Part shown: in pieces, positions 44,791-53,429 of the stretch
How the letters are laid out: every line of letters begins with the position of its first letter
Position numbering within the stretch: the first letter of the stretch is position 1
Source of the DNA: DASRJG01 sp964647625
Lineage (GTDB): Bacteria > Acidobacteriota > Polarisedimenticolia > Polarisedimenticolales > DASRJG01
NCBI GenBank assembly: GCA_964647625.1
Contig: CAZYHZ010000008.1
Location: 1 to 64,000, forward strand
Length of the DNA stretch: 64,000 bases
Direction: 5' to 3'
Program-made: the position numbers and the translations under genes
Notes under the pieces: model-generated
Told to the model about the DNA's origin: nothing
Seen by the model: only the letters and a program-made list of their open reading frames with translations
Database searches by the model: none

Positions 44791-47325
44791 TCAGTTCAGC
44801 GTCACGTCATCGAACAGGGTTACGGTCGGATCGCCCGCGTAGTTGTCGTCGTGGCTTAGGAGCGTGAGCGTGTAGCTCTGGCCAGCCGTGACCGCGGCTG
44901 TAACGTTGACCCATGAGCCGTTCGTGACGCACTGCGTTGGGACGAGGGTTGTCGTCGTCCCGCCGCTCGTCAGCGTGATCTTCATCCAGTCGTAGGTCAC
45001 CGTGTCGGGGCAGGTCATCTTGTACCAGACAGAGATCTGAGACTTCCCCGCGGGCACGGTGAAGGTCTGGGTGAAAGTGCTGTCGCCGTTGGTGGGGGAC
45101 GTAGACCCCGCCCGCGCGGCGTACGTGCCGCTGTGTCCCCCGGTGACCACGGAGGTGGTCCCGGAAGTCGTCCAGCCGGCGGCGGTCCCGGTCTCGAACC
45201 CTCCGTTCGTGATTCCGGTCGGAGGCGGGGGCGTCGACGTCAGGGACACATCGTCGACGAGGGTGAAGGTCGCATCGCCCGCGTAGTTGTCGTCGTGGCT
45301 CGTCAGGGTGAGGGTGTAGCTGTGCCCAGCCGTGACCGCCCCGGTCTTGTTGGTCCATGCGTTCGTCGAGCACGTCTTGGCCAGGAGCGTCGCCGTCGTA
45401 CCGGCCGTGTTGTCCTTTAGAGTGACGAGCGCCCAATCGTACGTGACGGTGTCGGGGCAGGTCTCCTTGTACCAGAACGAGAGCCCCGTCGTCCCGGTTG
45501 GCGCCGTGAATGTCTGTGAGACGGAGCTGTCGCCGTTTGTCGGGTTCACGCTCCCGAGCTGAGCGCACGAGGTCCCGCCGTGGCAGCCGGAACTCGCGAC
45601 GGTTTCGGACGCCCCAGCGGTGGTCCAGCCCGACAGCGTGCCGGCTTCGAATCCACCGTTCACGATGCCGCTACCGCTGCTCGAGGTGACGGTAAGCGCG
45701 ACCGCCGTCGAGTGCGTTGCGCTGGTGCCGGTTCCGGTGACCGTGAGCGAGTACGAGCCGGCAGCCGCCGAGGACGTGGTCGAGATGGTCAGCGTGGACG
45801 ACCCTCCCGAGCTCACTGAGGTCGGGTTGAGCGAGGCCGTGACGCCCGAGGGAGCGCCCGCGACGGACAAGGCGATCGTTTGAGCCGAACCGCTGACGAT
45901 CGCGGTCTGAATGGTCGAGGTGCCGGAGCTCCCCGCTGCAACGCTCACGCTCGCCGGGCTCGCCGAAATCGAGAAGTCGTTTCCCACGGGGGCCGTGACG
46001 GTGAGCGAGACGGTCGTAGAGTGGCTATTCGTTCCCTCAGTGCCGGTCACCGTGAGGGTCGAGGTTCCGGTAGACGCCGCCGAGCTGACCGTGATGTTGA
46101 GGGTCGACGAGCCGCCGGATGAAACCGAGGTGGGGCTGAGCGCCGCCGTCACGCCCGTCGGCGCGCCAGAAACTGCGAGCGCGACCGTCCCGGAAGACCC
46201 GACGGTCGTGGTGCTGATCGTCGAGCTTCCGCTGCCGCCCCGGACGACGGAAACGCTCGTCGGGCTCGCCGCGATCGTGAAGTCGGGCGTCGCCGTAATC
46301 GGCGTGATGCAGTTGTTCTGCGCGTTGGAGAACTCCAGCTGGATGACGTACGCTTGGCCATCGGACCCGGTAAACGTCGTCTGCTGCGCGTTGCAGATGT
46401 CGCCAATCTCGCCGTTCGTGCTGTCGTACCAGGCGAGCGGGGGGCCGCTCGCGACAACCGCGAGGCCGACCTCTGCGTCGGTGATCGTCTCGATCATCTC
46501 GTGCGACGCGACCGAGGTGTAGTTGCCGAACGTCGATGAGTTCCCGCAGCCCGTGGCGCAGCCGGAGCCCGGCTGCATGTCGGGGTGGACACCGTAGTAG
46601 TACTCCGACCTCTGGCCGCTCGCGGCCACCGTTCCGTGGTAGGCGCAGAAGCCGCCCGCCTGGCAGGAGTTCGAGCCACCTTGCGTGATCGTGATGTTGG
46701 GCGGGAAAAAAATCGCGTAGTAGGTCGTCGCGTTTCCCGCGGCGTCGACGGTCGGCGCCGGGAGGTGCCCGGCGGCGATCTGGGCGCTGAGCTCGGACTG
46801 GATCGTGGCGTCGCTGACCGTCGTCGCAGAGGTGCTCGGAGTGATCGTGATCTGGGTGGCGAACCGTCCGGCCGAAATATTCTGATTGGTCTTGGTCCCC
46901 TGGTACGAGTTGTTGACGGTGTTGTATTCGCTGTTGAGCCAACTGGCCGAGCCGTTCAGGGCCTGCTGATAGAACGTCGCCATCGATGGTGCGGTGGTCG
47001 AGGTAATGTGGAAGTCGTAGTTCCCCGTCCCCCAGAGAACCTGGACGACCTGAACTGCCGACACGATCCGCCCGCCGTTGTAGGTCAGATGGGCGCCCGC
47101 GGGCGCGGAGAACGGGCGGACCCCCGAATCGCCGACGACCCCGTGCTTCCAGACGTGCCCTTCCAAGTACTGTCCGTGGAGGTGTTCCTCCGACGGTGGG
47201 GGGCTGTTCGATTCCCCGCTATCGCCACGGGCCTTTTCTGCCGACGCGAGCGTGGGTAGAGCCAGGAGCGCTCCAACAAGAGCGAGCCGAGCCGGGAGAT
47301 TGGCGCGTGTCTTCAAATCGATCAT
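44791..47325 (-). CDS. Secreted EXORDIUM-like protein with Ig-like repeats and two jelly-roll modules
   Basis: 844 residues, ATG six bases after AAGGAG, signal peptide ARLALVGALLALPTLASA. Residues ~80-340 match the EXORDIUM-like domain of the first gene in the window (VVQVLWGTGNYDF, SHEMIETITDAEVGLAVVAS, YDSTNGEIGDICNAQQ), keeping the HExxE-type helix. Two ~85-residue Ser/Thr-rich Ig-like (BACON/HYR-like) repeats follow (FTIAASPTSVSVVRGGSGSS, FSISASPASVSVAAGSSGTS). Then two NGGFE-type carbohydrate-binding-like jelly rolls repeat (TNGDSSVSQTF ... SHDDNYAGDATFTLVDDVSL). It lacks the Cys-Pro tail. Extracellular; glycan binding is likely, catalysis unproven. Confidence 0.87.
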   Translation of the reverse strand: MIDLKTRANLPARLALVGALLALPTLASAEKARGDSGESNSPPPSEEHLHGQYLEGHVWKHGVVGDSGVRPFSAPAGAHLTYNGGRIVSAVQVVQVLWGTGNYDFHITSTTAPSMATFYQQALNGSASWLNSEYNTVNNSYQGTKTNQNISAGRFATQITITPSTSATTVSDATIQSELSAQIAAGHLPAPTVDAAGNATTYYAIFFPPNITITQGGSNSCQAGGFCAYHGTVAASGQRSEYYYGVHPDMQPGSGCATGCGNSSTFGNYTSVASHEMIETITDAEVGLAVVASGPPLAWYDSTNGEIGDICNAQQTTFTGSDGQAYVIQLEFSNAQNNCITPITATPDFTIAASPTSVSVVRGGSGSSTISTTTVGSSGTVALAVSGAPTGVTAALSPTSVSSGGSSTLNITVSSAASTGTSTLTVTGTEGTNSHSTTVSLTVTAPVGNDFSISASPASVSVAAGSSGTSTIQTAIVSGSAQTIALSVAGAPSGVTASLNPTSVSSGGSSTLTISTTSSAAAGSYSLTVTGTGTSATHSTAVALTVTSSSGSGIVNGGFEAGTLSGWTTAGASETVASSGCHGGTSCAQLGSVNPTNGDSSVSQTFTAPTGTTGLSFWYKETCPDTVTYDWALVTLKDNTAGTTATLLAKTCSTNAWTNKTGAVTAGHSYTLTLTSHDDNYAGDATFTLVDDVSLTSTPPPPTGITNGGFETGTAAGWTTSGTTSVVTGGHSGTYAARAGSTSPTNGDSTFTQTFTVPAGKSQISVWYKMTCPDTVTYDWMKITLTSGGTTTTLVPTQCVTNGSWVNVTAAVTAGQSYTLTLLSHDDNYAGDPTVTLFDDVTLN

Positions 47326-47779
47326 CAGGCACTCCTTCCGGGTTCATCTCGGTGGCATCCGAGATGTGATCTCAGCATCGTTGCGCTGCAAGAACCGCAA
47401 TTGATTTCTCTTGGGTGTCGTCATGGGCACCCCCCGGCAGTCGCTGAACGCGACATGGAGAAACGGTCTGGTTTCTCCAAGAGACGGAGCCCCCCAAGAG
47501 CAATCCGGCCCTTTCTACTGAACTGGAGATGGAAAGTCTCGAACTATTTTCGGGGAATGGAAACGCTCCTCGCGAGGGCATTCCTAATCACGGCGCTCAC
47601 TCGGCCGGCCCGGAAGAGCGACGTGCGATTCTGGCCCCAAAACATGCCGCTAGCTCAACGGTCGGACCCTCGGGACGCTTCCTGCCACGATGCTGTTGCT
47701 GCTGGCGTGCCGCATGTCGTGTGGGTGTTCATCGACGACGTGCGGCACACACTCGCGCTTCGCAGCTACGCGGCGCGCG
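47326..47779. other. Intergenic region with REP-like palindrome
   Basis: No credible gene on either strand. The part next to 47325 holds the promoter and leader of the EXORDIUM-like gene. The part next to 47780 holds the palindrome at 47707-47749 and probably the 3' UTR of the Kelch gene. Confidence 0.45.
47707..47749. repeat. REP-like palindrome 2
   Basis: GTGCCGCATGTCGTG ... CGACGTGCGGCACA arms, inverted relative to copies 1 and 3. Located ~30 bp after the stop of the minus-strand Kelch gene, a position suggesting terminator or mRNA 3'-end function. Confidence 0.65.
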
Positions 47780-50700
47780 TCACGGACATGTCGTCGTGAT
47801 TCGCGGCGATCCGCTTGTCTGGAGGCCCCACGTTCCGATCCCGCACGAATTCTCCCCTCGCGACAAATACCAGAACCCAGAATCGACTGAAGGAATCTCA
47901 GAGTCGACCATCGTCGGGTCAGTCAAATTCCCGAAGCACACTTCTTCGTTGCTGGCACCGACCGGCAGCGCCGACATGTTGCCGCGCACCACGTCGTATC
48001 GCGTCGCATAGGTCGCGGAGGACCAGCTGTACGTAGCCTTGTCGGCGGCGGCCGTCACGTCTTGCGTCTCCGGCGGAGCGGTGATGATCGTTCCCGCTTG
48101 GCAGGTCCCCGAGGCGCAGGTGTCGCCGGTGGTGCAGGCGTTGCCGTCGTCGCACGAGGCAGTGTTGTTCGCAAACACGCAGCCCGTGGCCGGGTTGCAG
48201 CTATCGTCGGTGCAAAGGTTGTTGTCGTTGCAAACCGTCGGCGCTCCGGGGCTGCAGATCCCACCACCGCACGTGTCGCCGGTCGTGCATGCGTTGCCGT
48301 CATCACACGCGTTCACGTTGTTGGTGTGTACGCAGCCAGTCGCGGGGTCGCAGCTGTCGTCCGTGCACGGGTTGGTGTCGTTGCAGTTGAGCGCCGCGCC
48401 GCCGGCGCAAGCGCCGCCCGAGCATGTGTCACCAATGGTGCAAGCGTTGCCGTCATCGCAGGAGTTGGTGTTGTTCGTGTAGACACAGCCCGTCGCCCAG
48501 TTGCAGGTGTCGCTGGTGCAGACATTGTTGTCATTGCAGACGAGCGGGGTGCCGGGTTGGCAGGTTCCGCCACCGCACGTGTCATCGGTCGTGCACGCGT
48601 TGCCGTCATCGCACGCCGTCAGATTGTTCGTATGGTTGCATCCGCCGGCTCCGAGGCACACGTCATTGGTGCAAACGTTGCCGTCGTCGCACATCGAGCG
48701 GCCACCGTCGTCGACGATTCCGTCGCAGTCGTCGTCGATTCCGTTGCAGCCCTCCGTGGCGCCGGGATGAATGTTCGGATTCACGTCGTTACAGTCGGTG
48801 TGATCGACGACGTAGCCGGCGGGGATCGATCCATCGCAGCGCGGAATCGGTTGACCCGCGTCACCGAAGCCGTCGCCGTCAGCGTCGCGATAGACGAGGC
48901 GACCGTTCGGGCATGCGCAGTAGCGGCCTCCCGTCCTGGTGTCCGGCAGGCCTCCCCATACGATCATTTCCGTTCCGGTCCAGATTGCGGTGTGATACTG
49001 GCGTCCGGCGGGAACGCTGGGTCCGATCGAAGTCGGCAGCCAGCTGTCGGTCGCGGGGTCATAGCGGCCCCCGCTCGCGACGTAGTCCCCGCTCCACACG
49101 ATCATCTCGGAGCCCGTCCACACAGCCGATTGGTCCCTGCGGGGCGACGGGACATTGACCCCGGTCGAAGTGGGGATCCAGGTGTCGGAGACAGGGTTGT
49201 AACGACCGCCGGTGTTGGACTCACTGCCGCCGGTCGAGTAATTGTTCCCTCCCCAGACGATCATCTCCGTTCCCGTCCACACCACCGAGTCCTCGATACG
49301 GGTGCCCGAAACGCTTCCTGCGGTCGAGACCGGAGTCCAAGCGTCGGTCGACGGATCGTAGCGTCCGCCGCTGGAGGTGGCCCAGAACAACATGCTGCTT
49401 CCCGTCCAAAAGGCCCTTTCGTAAGATGACCCGTACGGCGCGTTCGGTCCGTTAGAAATCGTCGCCCACGTGTCCGACACCGGATCGTAGCGTCCCCCCG
49501 ACTGATCGGGGCCCCAGACGATCATCTGCGTTCCCGTCCACACCGCGGCGTGACTCGCGCGTGGCGTTGGGTTATTCACTCCGGTCGAGGTCGGACTCCA
49601 GCTGTCCGTGATCGGGTTGTAGCGTCCCCCTGATTGGAACGTACTACCATTGTTAACGTTACCGCCCCACACGATCATCTCCGTACCGGTCCACACCGCG
49701 GAGTGCCTTTGGCGCGGACTCGGGACCGCCCCCGTCATCGAGGTCGGGAGCCAGCTGTCGGTGGCCGGCGCATACCGGCCGCCGCTGTTGAACGCGGTTG
49801 TGGGGGCGAGAGCGTTCGCGGAGGCTCCTCCCCAGACGATCATCTCGGTCCCGGTCCAGACCGCCGTATGGAAAACCCGGCCCGCCGGCACACTGGTCGC
49901 GCTCGAGGTTGCCACCCAGCTCCCGCTCGACGGATCGAACCGGCCGCCAGTGTTGAAGTAGATGCTGCCGGAGTTTCCGCCCCAGACGATCATCTCCGAT
50001 CCCGTCCAGACTGCAGAGTAGCCGGACCTCGGCTGGATCGGGCTTGTGGGTGTCGCCACCCACGAATCGGTGATGGGCTCGTAGAGGGCCCCGGTGGGGA
50101 GATAGGTGCCGCTGCTGTTCGTCCCTCCCCACACGATCATCCTGGAGCCGGTCCAAAACGCGAAGTGCGTGGAGCGAGCACTCGGAGCTCCCGCGCCGAC
50201 GGACGTGGCGACCCAACCATTCGTCGCAAGGTTGTAGCGGCCGCCGGAAATTAAGTACTGACCACTGTCGTTTGACCCTCCCCAGACGATCATCTCGGAC
50301 CCCGTCCATACCGCGGAGTGATTCGTGCGGGCGGACGGAACGTTCGCTCCCGTCGGGATCGGAGTCCAAGCGTCGACCGATGCGTCATATCGAGCCCCGC
50401 TGTTGGTCACGGTGCCGCTCGAGGCGTCGGCCCCTCCCCAGACGAGCATTTCGGTCCCGGTCCACACGGCCGAGTGTCCGGACCGCGCGGTTGGAACGTT
50501 GGCCCCGGTCGACGTCGTCAGCCAGCTGTCGCTCACGGGGTTGTACCGGCCGCCCGTGATTCTGAGGTTGGCAGCCTCGCTCCAGGTGCCTCCCCAGACG
50601 ACCATCTCCGTACCGGTCCAGACGGCGGTGTGGGACGCGCGCCCGCGGGGCGTGTTCGCTCCGGTCGAGATCGGCAACCAAGAATCGCCGATCGGGTCGT

Positions 50701-51577
50701 ATCGGCCACCCGAGTTGAGGTACGGCGGAGTGGGACCTTCACCGAGGCCGTTTCTTCCTCCCCAGACAATCATCTCGGTCCCGGACCAGATCGCCGTGTG
50801 AAGGGAGCGCGGTGAGGGGACATTGGCTCCGATCGATACCGCGGACCATGTGTCGGTCGCTGGATTGTATCGACCGCCGGTGTTGGTCCAATTGCCGTCT
50901 CCGATTCCACCCCAGACGATCACTTCCGATCCCGTCCAGACTGCGGTGTGCGCATACCGACCGTCGGGCACGTCGGTGTACGTCGGCGACCAGGTGTCGT
51001 TCGCGCATCCGGTTGCGGCAAGCGTCGGCAGGGCGAGCGCCCGCGAAACGGACTCGAGGCCGGCCGGCTGTTTGTCTCGTTCGGCCCTCCACCAGTCATC
51101 GAACGATGGCTTGGGTCCGGATGAATCTTGGAGCCTCTCGTCACTCGCGAACCAGTTGCGAGCCAAGCGGTCGACGAGCAACGGCCGTACCAATGTCTCG
51201 GCGATCAGCAGCGCGTCGCCATGGAGCGCGTCGAACAACTCCTGCAAGACCAGGGGATCCCGTGAGCCGCGGGCCATCCGATTCAGCTCGGCTTGGAGCT
51301 GCTCGGCGGAAACGGGGCGCTGCCAGATCGTTTCTAGCGCTTTCGACTTCCTGAGGTAGTCGTCCACCTTGGCACGGATGGCCTCATTGGACATCACCGC
51401 GGCGAGCGACGGTTTGCGGCCGGGATTTTCCTTGGGCCAGATCCGATGGTTCCAATAGACCTGCTCGATGGCGCGTTGCGCGTTCACGCGATCCTCAAAG
51501 GTCAGCTCGCGCGCTTGCCCCCGGCTCGCAGCGAACAGCCCCGCGACGAGTACGGCGTAGACGACGAACTTCCTCAT
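47780..51577 (-). CDS. Giant secreted Kelch-repeat protein with Cys-rich repeats and Cys-Pro tail
   Basis: 1265 residues from the ATG at 51577, chosen because a signal peptide (MRKFVVYAVLVAGLFAASRG) follows. Residues ~25-200 share LTFEDRVNAQRAIEQVYW with the 25100-27289 product. About 14 Kelch blades fill ~210-890 (HTAVWTGSEVIVWGG ... GGRYNPATDTWSAVS). A MopE/TSP3-like metal-binding unit (DADGDGFGDAGQPIPRCDGS ... DCNDVNPNIHPGATEGCNGI) and at least five Cys-rich units of ~51 residues (CDDGNACTTGDTCGGG ...) follow. The FnIII-like module TRYDVVRGNMSALPVG ... SGFWYLSRGENSCGIGTWG ends TTTCP-stop. Probably a surface adhesin. Confidence 0.88.
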   Translation of the reverse strand: MRKFVVYAVLVAGLFAASRGQARELTFEDRVNAQRAIEQVYWNHRIWPKENPGRKPSLAAVMSNEAIRAKVDDYLRKSKALETIWQRPVSAEQLQAELNRMARGSRDPLVLQELFDALHGDALLIAETLVRPLLVDRLARNWFASDERLQDSSGPKPSFDDWWRAERDKQPAGLESVSRALALPTLAATGCANDTWSPTYTDVPDGRYAHTAVWTGSEVIVWGGIGDGNWTNTGGRYNPATDTWSAVSIGANVPSPRSLHTAIWSGTEMIVWGGRNGLGEGPTPPYLNSGGRYDPIGDSWLPISTGANTPRGRASHTAVWTGTEMVVWGGTWSEAANLRITGGRYNPVSDSWLTTSTGANVPTARSGHSAVWTGTEMLVWGGADASSGTVTNSGARYDASVDAWTPIPTGANVPSARTNHSAVWTGSEMIVWGGSNDSGQYLISGGRYNLATNGWVATSVGAGAPSARSTHFAFWTGSRMIVWGGTNSSGTYLPTGALYEPITDSWVATPTSPIQPRSGYSAVWTGSEMIVWGGNSGSIYFNTGGRFDPSSGSWVATSSATSVPAGRVFHTAVWTGTEMIVWGGASANALAPTTAFNSGGRYAPATDSWLPTSMTGAVPSPRQRHSAVWTGTEMIVWGGNVNNGSTFQSGGRYNPITDSWSPTSTGVNNPTPRASHAAVWTGTQMIVWGPDQSGGRYDPVSDTWATISNGPNAPYGSSYERAFWTGSSMLFWATSSGGRYDPSTDAWTPVSTAGSVSGTRIEDSVVWTGTEMIVWGGNNYSTGGSESNTGGRYNPVSDTWIPTSTGVNVPSPRRDQSAVWTGSEMIVWSGDYVASGGRYDPATDSWLPTSIGPSVPAGRQYHTAIWTGTEMIVWGGLPDTRTGGRYCACPNGRLVYRDADGDGFGDAGQPIPRCDGSIPAGYVVDHTDCNDVNPNIHPGATEGCNGIDDDCDGIVDDGGRSMCDDGNVCTNDVCLGAGGCNHTNNLTACDDGNACTTDDTCGGGTCQPGTPLVCNDNNVCTSDTCNWATGCVYTNNTNSCDDGNACTIGDTCSGGACAGGAALNCNDTNPCTDDSCDPATGCVHTNNVNACDDGNACTTGDTCGGGICSPGAPTVCNDNNLCTDDSCNPATGCVFANNTASCDDGNACTTGDTCASGTCQAGTIITAPPETQDVTAAADKATYSWSSATYATRYDVVRGNMSALPVGASNEEVCFGNLTDPTMVDSEIPSVDSGFWYLSRGENSCGIGTWGLQTSGSPRITTTCP

Positions 51578-51731
51578 GTCGAGCCCCCAATCGGCCAGAA
51601 TTTTCGCTGGTTCTTCGTCCACGTCAATGGCGGACTGTCGGTTCGCTAGATTCGTGGCGACTCGCCTGCACTCCAGAAGCGTCGGAGCGTCCGAATTGGA
51701 CCGGGGCGGCACGGCCGCCTGCTCAAGCCGA

Positions 51732-51776
51732 GTGTGCGCCGCACGTCGTCCCTCTACTGCGTCACGACATGCGGCA
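51732..51776. repeat. REP-like palindrome 3
   Basis: Nearly identical to the 38591 copy, including the spacer CCCTCTACTGCGTC. Here it lies between the start of the Kelch gene and leader C, so it is not simply a terminator. Confidence 0.7.
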
Positions 51777-51871
51777 TGTCATCGCGCATTGAAGTGCTGA
51801 GGCGAGTGACGTCCCAGACGACGCCCGACTCGACATTCGCGTGCGCACACTCCCCGCGTTGGGCTCGCTGA

Positions 51872-52137
51872 ATGCAAATTCCACCTGTGGGCTGGTAGCG
51901 GGGGCCCGCTATGAACCAGTACAGATAGAACTTCAGCCCCTAAATCGGTATCTGGCGGGGATGAGGTGGGCGGCGTAAACGAGCCAAGAACCGCTAGCCG
52001 GCCCCCCGGCCATCATTACTTACAGCGCCGACATGGGTCGGCGCGGGGGCGCGCCGCCCGCCCCTCTCTCCGCGGTGAACTCGACGCGGAACGTCCTCTT
52101 GCCCACACCCAAAACGGCGTGACGAGGAGTAGGCTTG
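51872..52137 (+). repeat. Array leader repeat, copy C
   Basis: Begins ATGCAAATTCCACCTGTGGG as in copy A. The coding tail ends PLNRYLAGMRWAA with TAA at 51976-51978. It then carries CGGCCATCATTACTTACAGC, the exact palindrome GCCGACATGGGTCGGC, ACACCCAAA and GACGAGGAGTAGGCT ending at 52135. The first cassette starts 11 bp later. Confidence 0.82.
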
Positions 52138-52145
52138 CGAGGACA

Positions 52146-52778
52146 ATGAAGATTCCGCTGGCCGTCCGCTGCGTGGAGTGCGATTCCGACAACACGGTTC
52201 AGATCGATCTGGCCGATAGCTCCCTCGACTTCCGTTGCAGCCAGTGTGACTACCAGAACCTCGGCGCTTTCGATCTGCGTTTCACGATCGGCGATCGGTT
52301 GGCGCGACGGGCGATCTACGAACTCCGCAAGAATCACGATCCGTCCTTGTCGATCGTCTTTGCGGCGATGGCAATGGATTGCGAGCTGTCGAGGCTTCAT
52401 CACAAGTGGGAGCGGATCGAAGGAATGTCGGCCATGCAAGAAATCCCCGAGGCCGTTCTTGACGAACGGCTCAGGCGCTTCGGCAGTATCGCGGCCAAGA
52501 TTGAAGGCATCGCGAAGCTGATGCACGCAGCGGGCATCGAGGATTTTGTGGCTGCACACGCAGAACTCCGGACCACAATCGACAACGGATTCACGACTAT
52601 TCGTCGCGGCTCGCTTGCCACGGATTTTCAGCGACAGCTATTTTGGCCACGAAACCGAATCCTCCACGCAGGATATTCCGGGTACAACGAGCGGGAAGCG
52701 GACCGATGCATCACGTTGGCGCTCCTCGGCCTGAGTGTGTTCGAGAGCCTCGATCTTGTCCGTCGAGCGACGCTATGA
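52146..52778 (+). CDS. Array C cassette 1: zinc-ribbon protein with HEPN-like RxxxxH motif
   Basis: 210 residues, cytosolic. The N-terminus has two CxxC pairs (VRCVECDSDNTV and FRCSQCDYQN), a zinc ribbon of ~35 residues. The remainder is helical (RRAIYELRKNHDPSLSIVFA, LRRFGSIAAKIEGIAKLMHA) and ends with WPRNRILHAGYSGYNEREAD, where R-N-R-I-L-H fits the R-x4-H catalytic motif of HEPN RNases/toxins. The HEPN reading is inference. It lies eight bases after the leader's TAGGCT box region, so its mRNA would be almost leaderless. Confidence 0.7.
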   Translation: MKIPLAVRCVECDSDNTVQIDLADSSLDFRCSQCDYQNLGAFDLRFTIGDRLARRAIYELRKNHDPSLSIVFAAMAMDCELSRLHHKWERIEGMSAMQEIPEAVLDERLRRFGSIAAKIEGIAKLMHAAGIEDFVAAHAELRTTIDNGFTTIRRGSLATDFQRQLFWPRNRILHAGYSGYNEREADRCITLALLGLSVFESLDLVRRATL

Positions 52779-52815
52779 GCGCTATCGGCGGCTCTCCGTC
52801 TAACCTCCGCGTGTC

Positions 52816-52847
52816 TCTGCCCCCCTCCGCCGTCGCGGGGAGGGCGC
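52816..52847 (+). repeat. Array hairpin C1
   Basis: CTCTGCCCCCCTCCGCCGTC then GCGGGGAGGGCG. An integron-type inverse core GTCTAAC is seen just upstream at 52798-52804, but no matching GTTRRRY core follows. Confidence 0.7.
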
Positions 52848-52876
52848 GAAACGGGCGGAGTCCCGCCGGACGTGGG

Positions 52877-53317
52877 TTGCCGCGAGCGGTGCTCGCCGTC
52901 CTGATGGCGCTCATGGCTGCAGACCATGGACCAGCTGCCTCTTCTTGCGGCCACGGTGTGGGAACGATTAAGGCGCGGCTCGACACGTTCAGCGCCGTAT
53001 TTGTTGGTCGTGTAACCGGAATCGAGGCAGTCGGAGGGGCGAAGTCAAGCGCGGACAAGCCAACTCCTTGCGGGACGCTGGTCTCGTTCGATGTGACGCT
53101 CGGTTGGAAGGGGGTCTCAAAGCCATCCATTACCCTCCCAAACCATACGATCTACGGAGGCGCGTTCGAAATTGGTAAGGAGTACCTGGTTGTGGCAATG
53201 GCGATGGGCGGTTGCCCGGTCGTGTGCGTCGGTTGTGACGACACGCGCCCAGTCGAGAAAGCAGATGCCGAGATTCGTGCACTTGGGGAGCCCGACTTTC
53301 GCGGTGCTCGCCCGTGA
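52877..53317 (+). CDS. Array C cassette 2: secreted TIMP/netrin-like domain protein
   Basis: 146 residues if started at the TTG at 52877 (a GTG at 52889 is possible); earlier starts would include translated hairpin C1. After a signal peptide (RAVLAVLMALMAADHGPA), the pattern SSCGHGVGTIKARLDTFSAV, VFVGRVTGIEA, LVSFDVTLGWKGVSKPS, FEIGKEYLVVAMAMGG, and C..C.GC.....V. A.....LGEP follows bacterial TIMP/NTR-like OB-fold proteins. These are exported and Cys-rich; protease inhibition is known only for animal TIMPs. Confidence 0.7.
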   Translation: MPRAVLAVLMALMAADHGPAASSCGHGVGTIKARLDTFSAVFVGRVTGIEAVGGAKSSADKPTPCGTLVSFDVTLGWKGVSKPSITLPNHTIYGGAFEIGKEYLVVAMAMGGCPVVCVGCDDTRPVEKADAEIRALGEPDFRGARP

Positions 53318-53322
53318 AGCGC

Positions 53323-53403
53323 ACGCCCACCCCGCCCCCCTCCGCCGTCGCGGGGCGGGCTCACACATGGCGGCGTGCGCGTGCGTTACCGCGCTCGTTG
53401 GGC
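53323..53403 (+). repeat. Array hairpin C2, extended attC-like copy
   Basis: GCCCACCCCGCCCCCCTCC then GCCGTCGCGGGGCGGGC forms 10-bp arms. The 3' part ATGGCGGCGTGCGCGTGCGTT ends with GTTGGGC at 53397-53403, a perfect integron core (GTTRRRY). The 5' GCCCACC is one base from its complement GCCCAAC. Confidence 0.7.
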
Positions 53404-53429
53404 GGACCAAAGCACGTGAACCACCTTCC

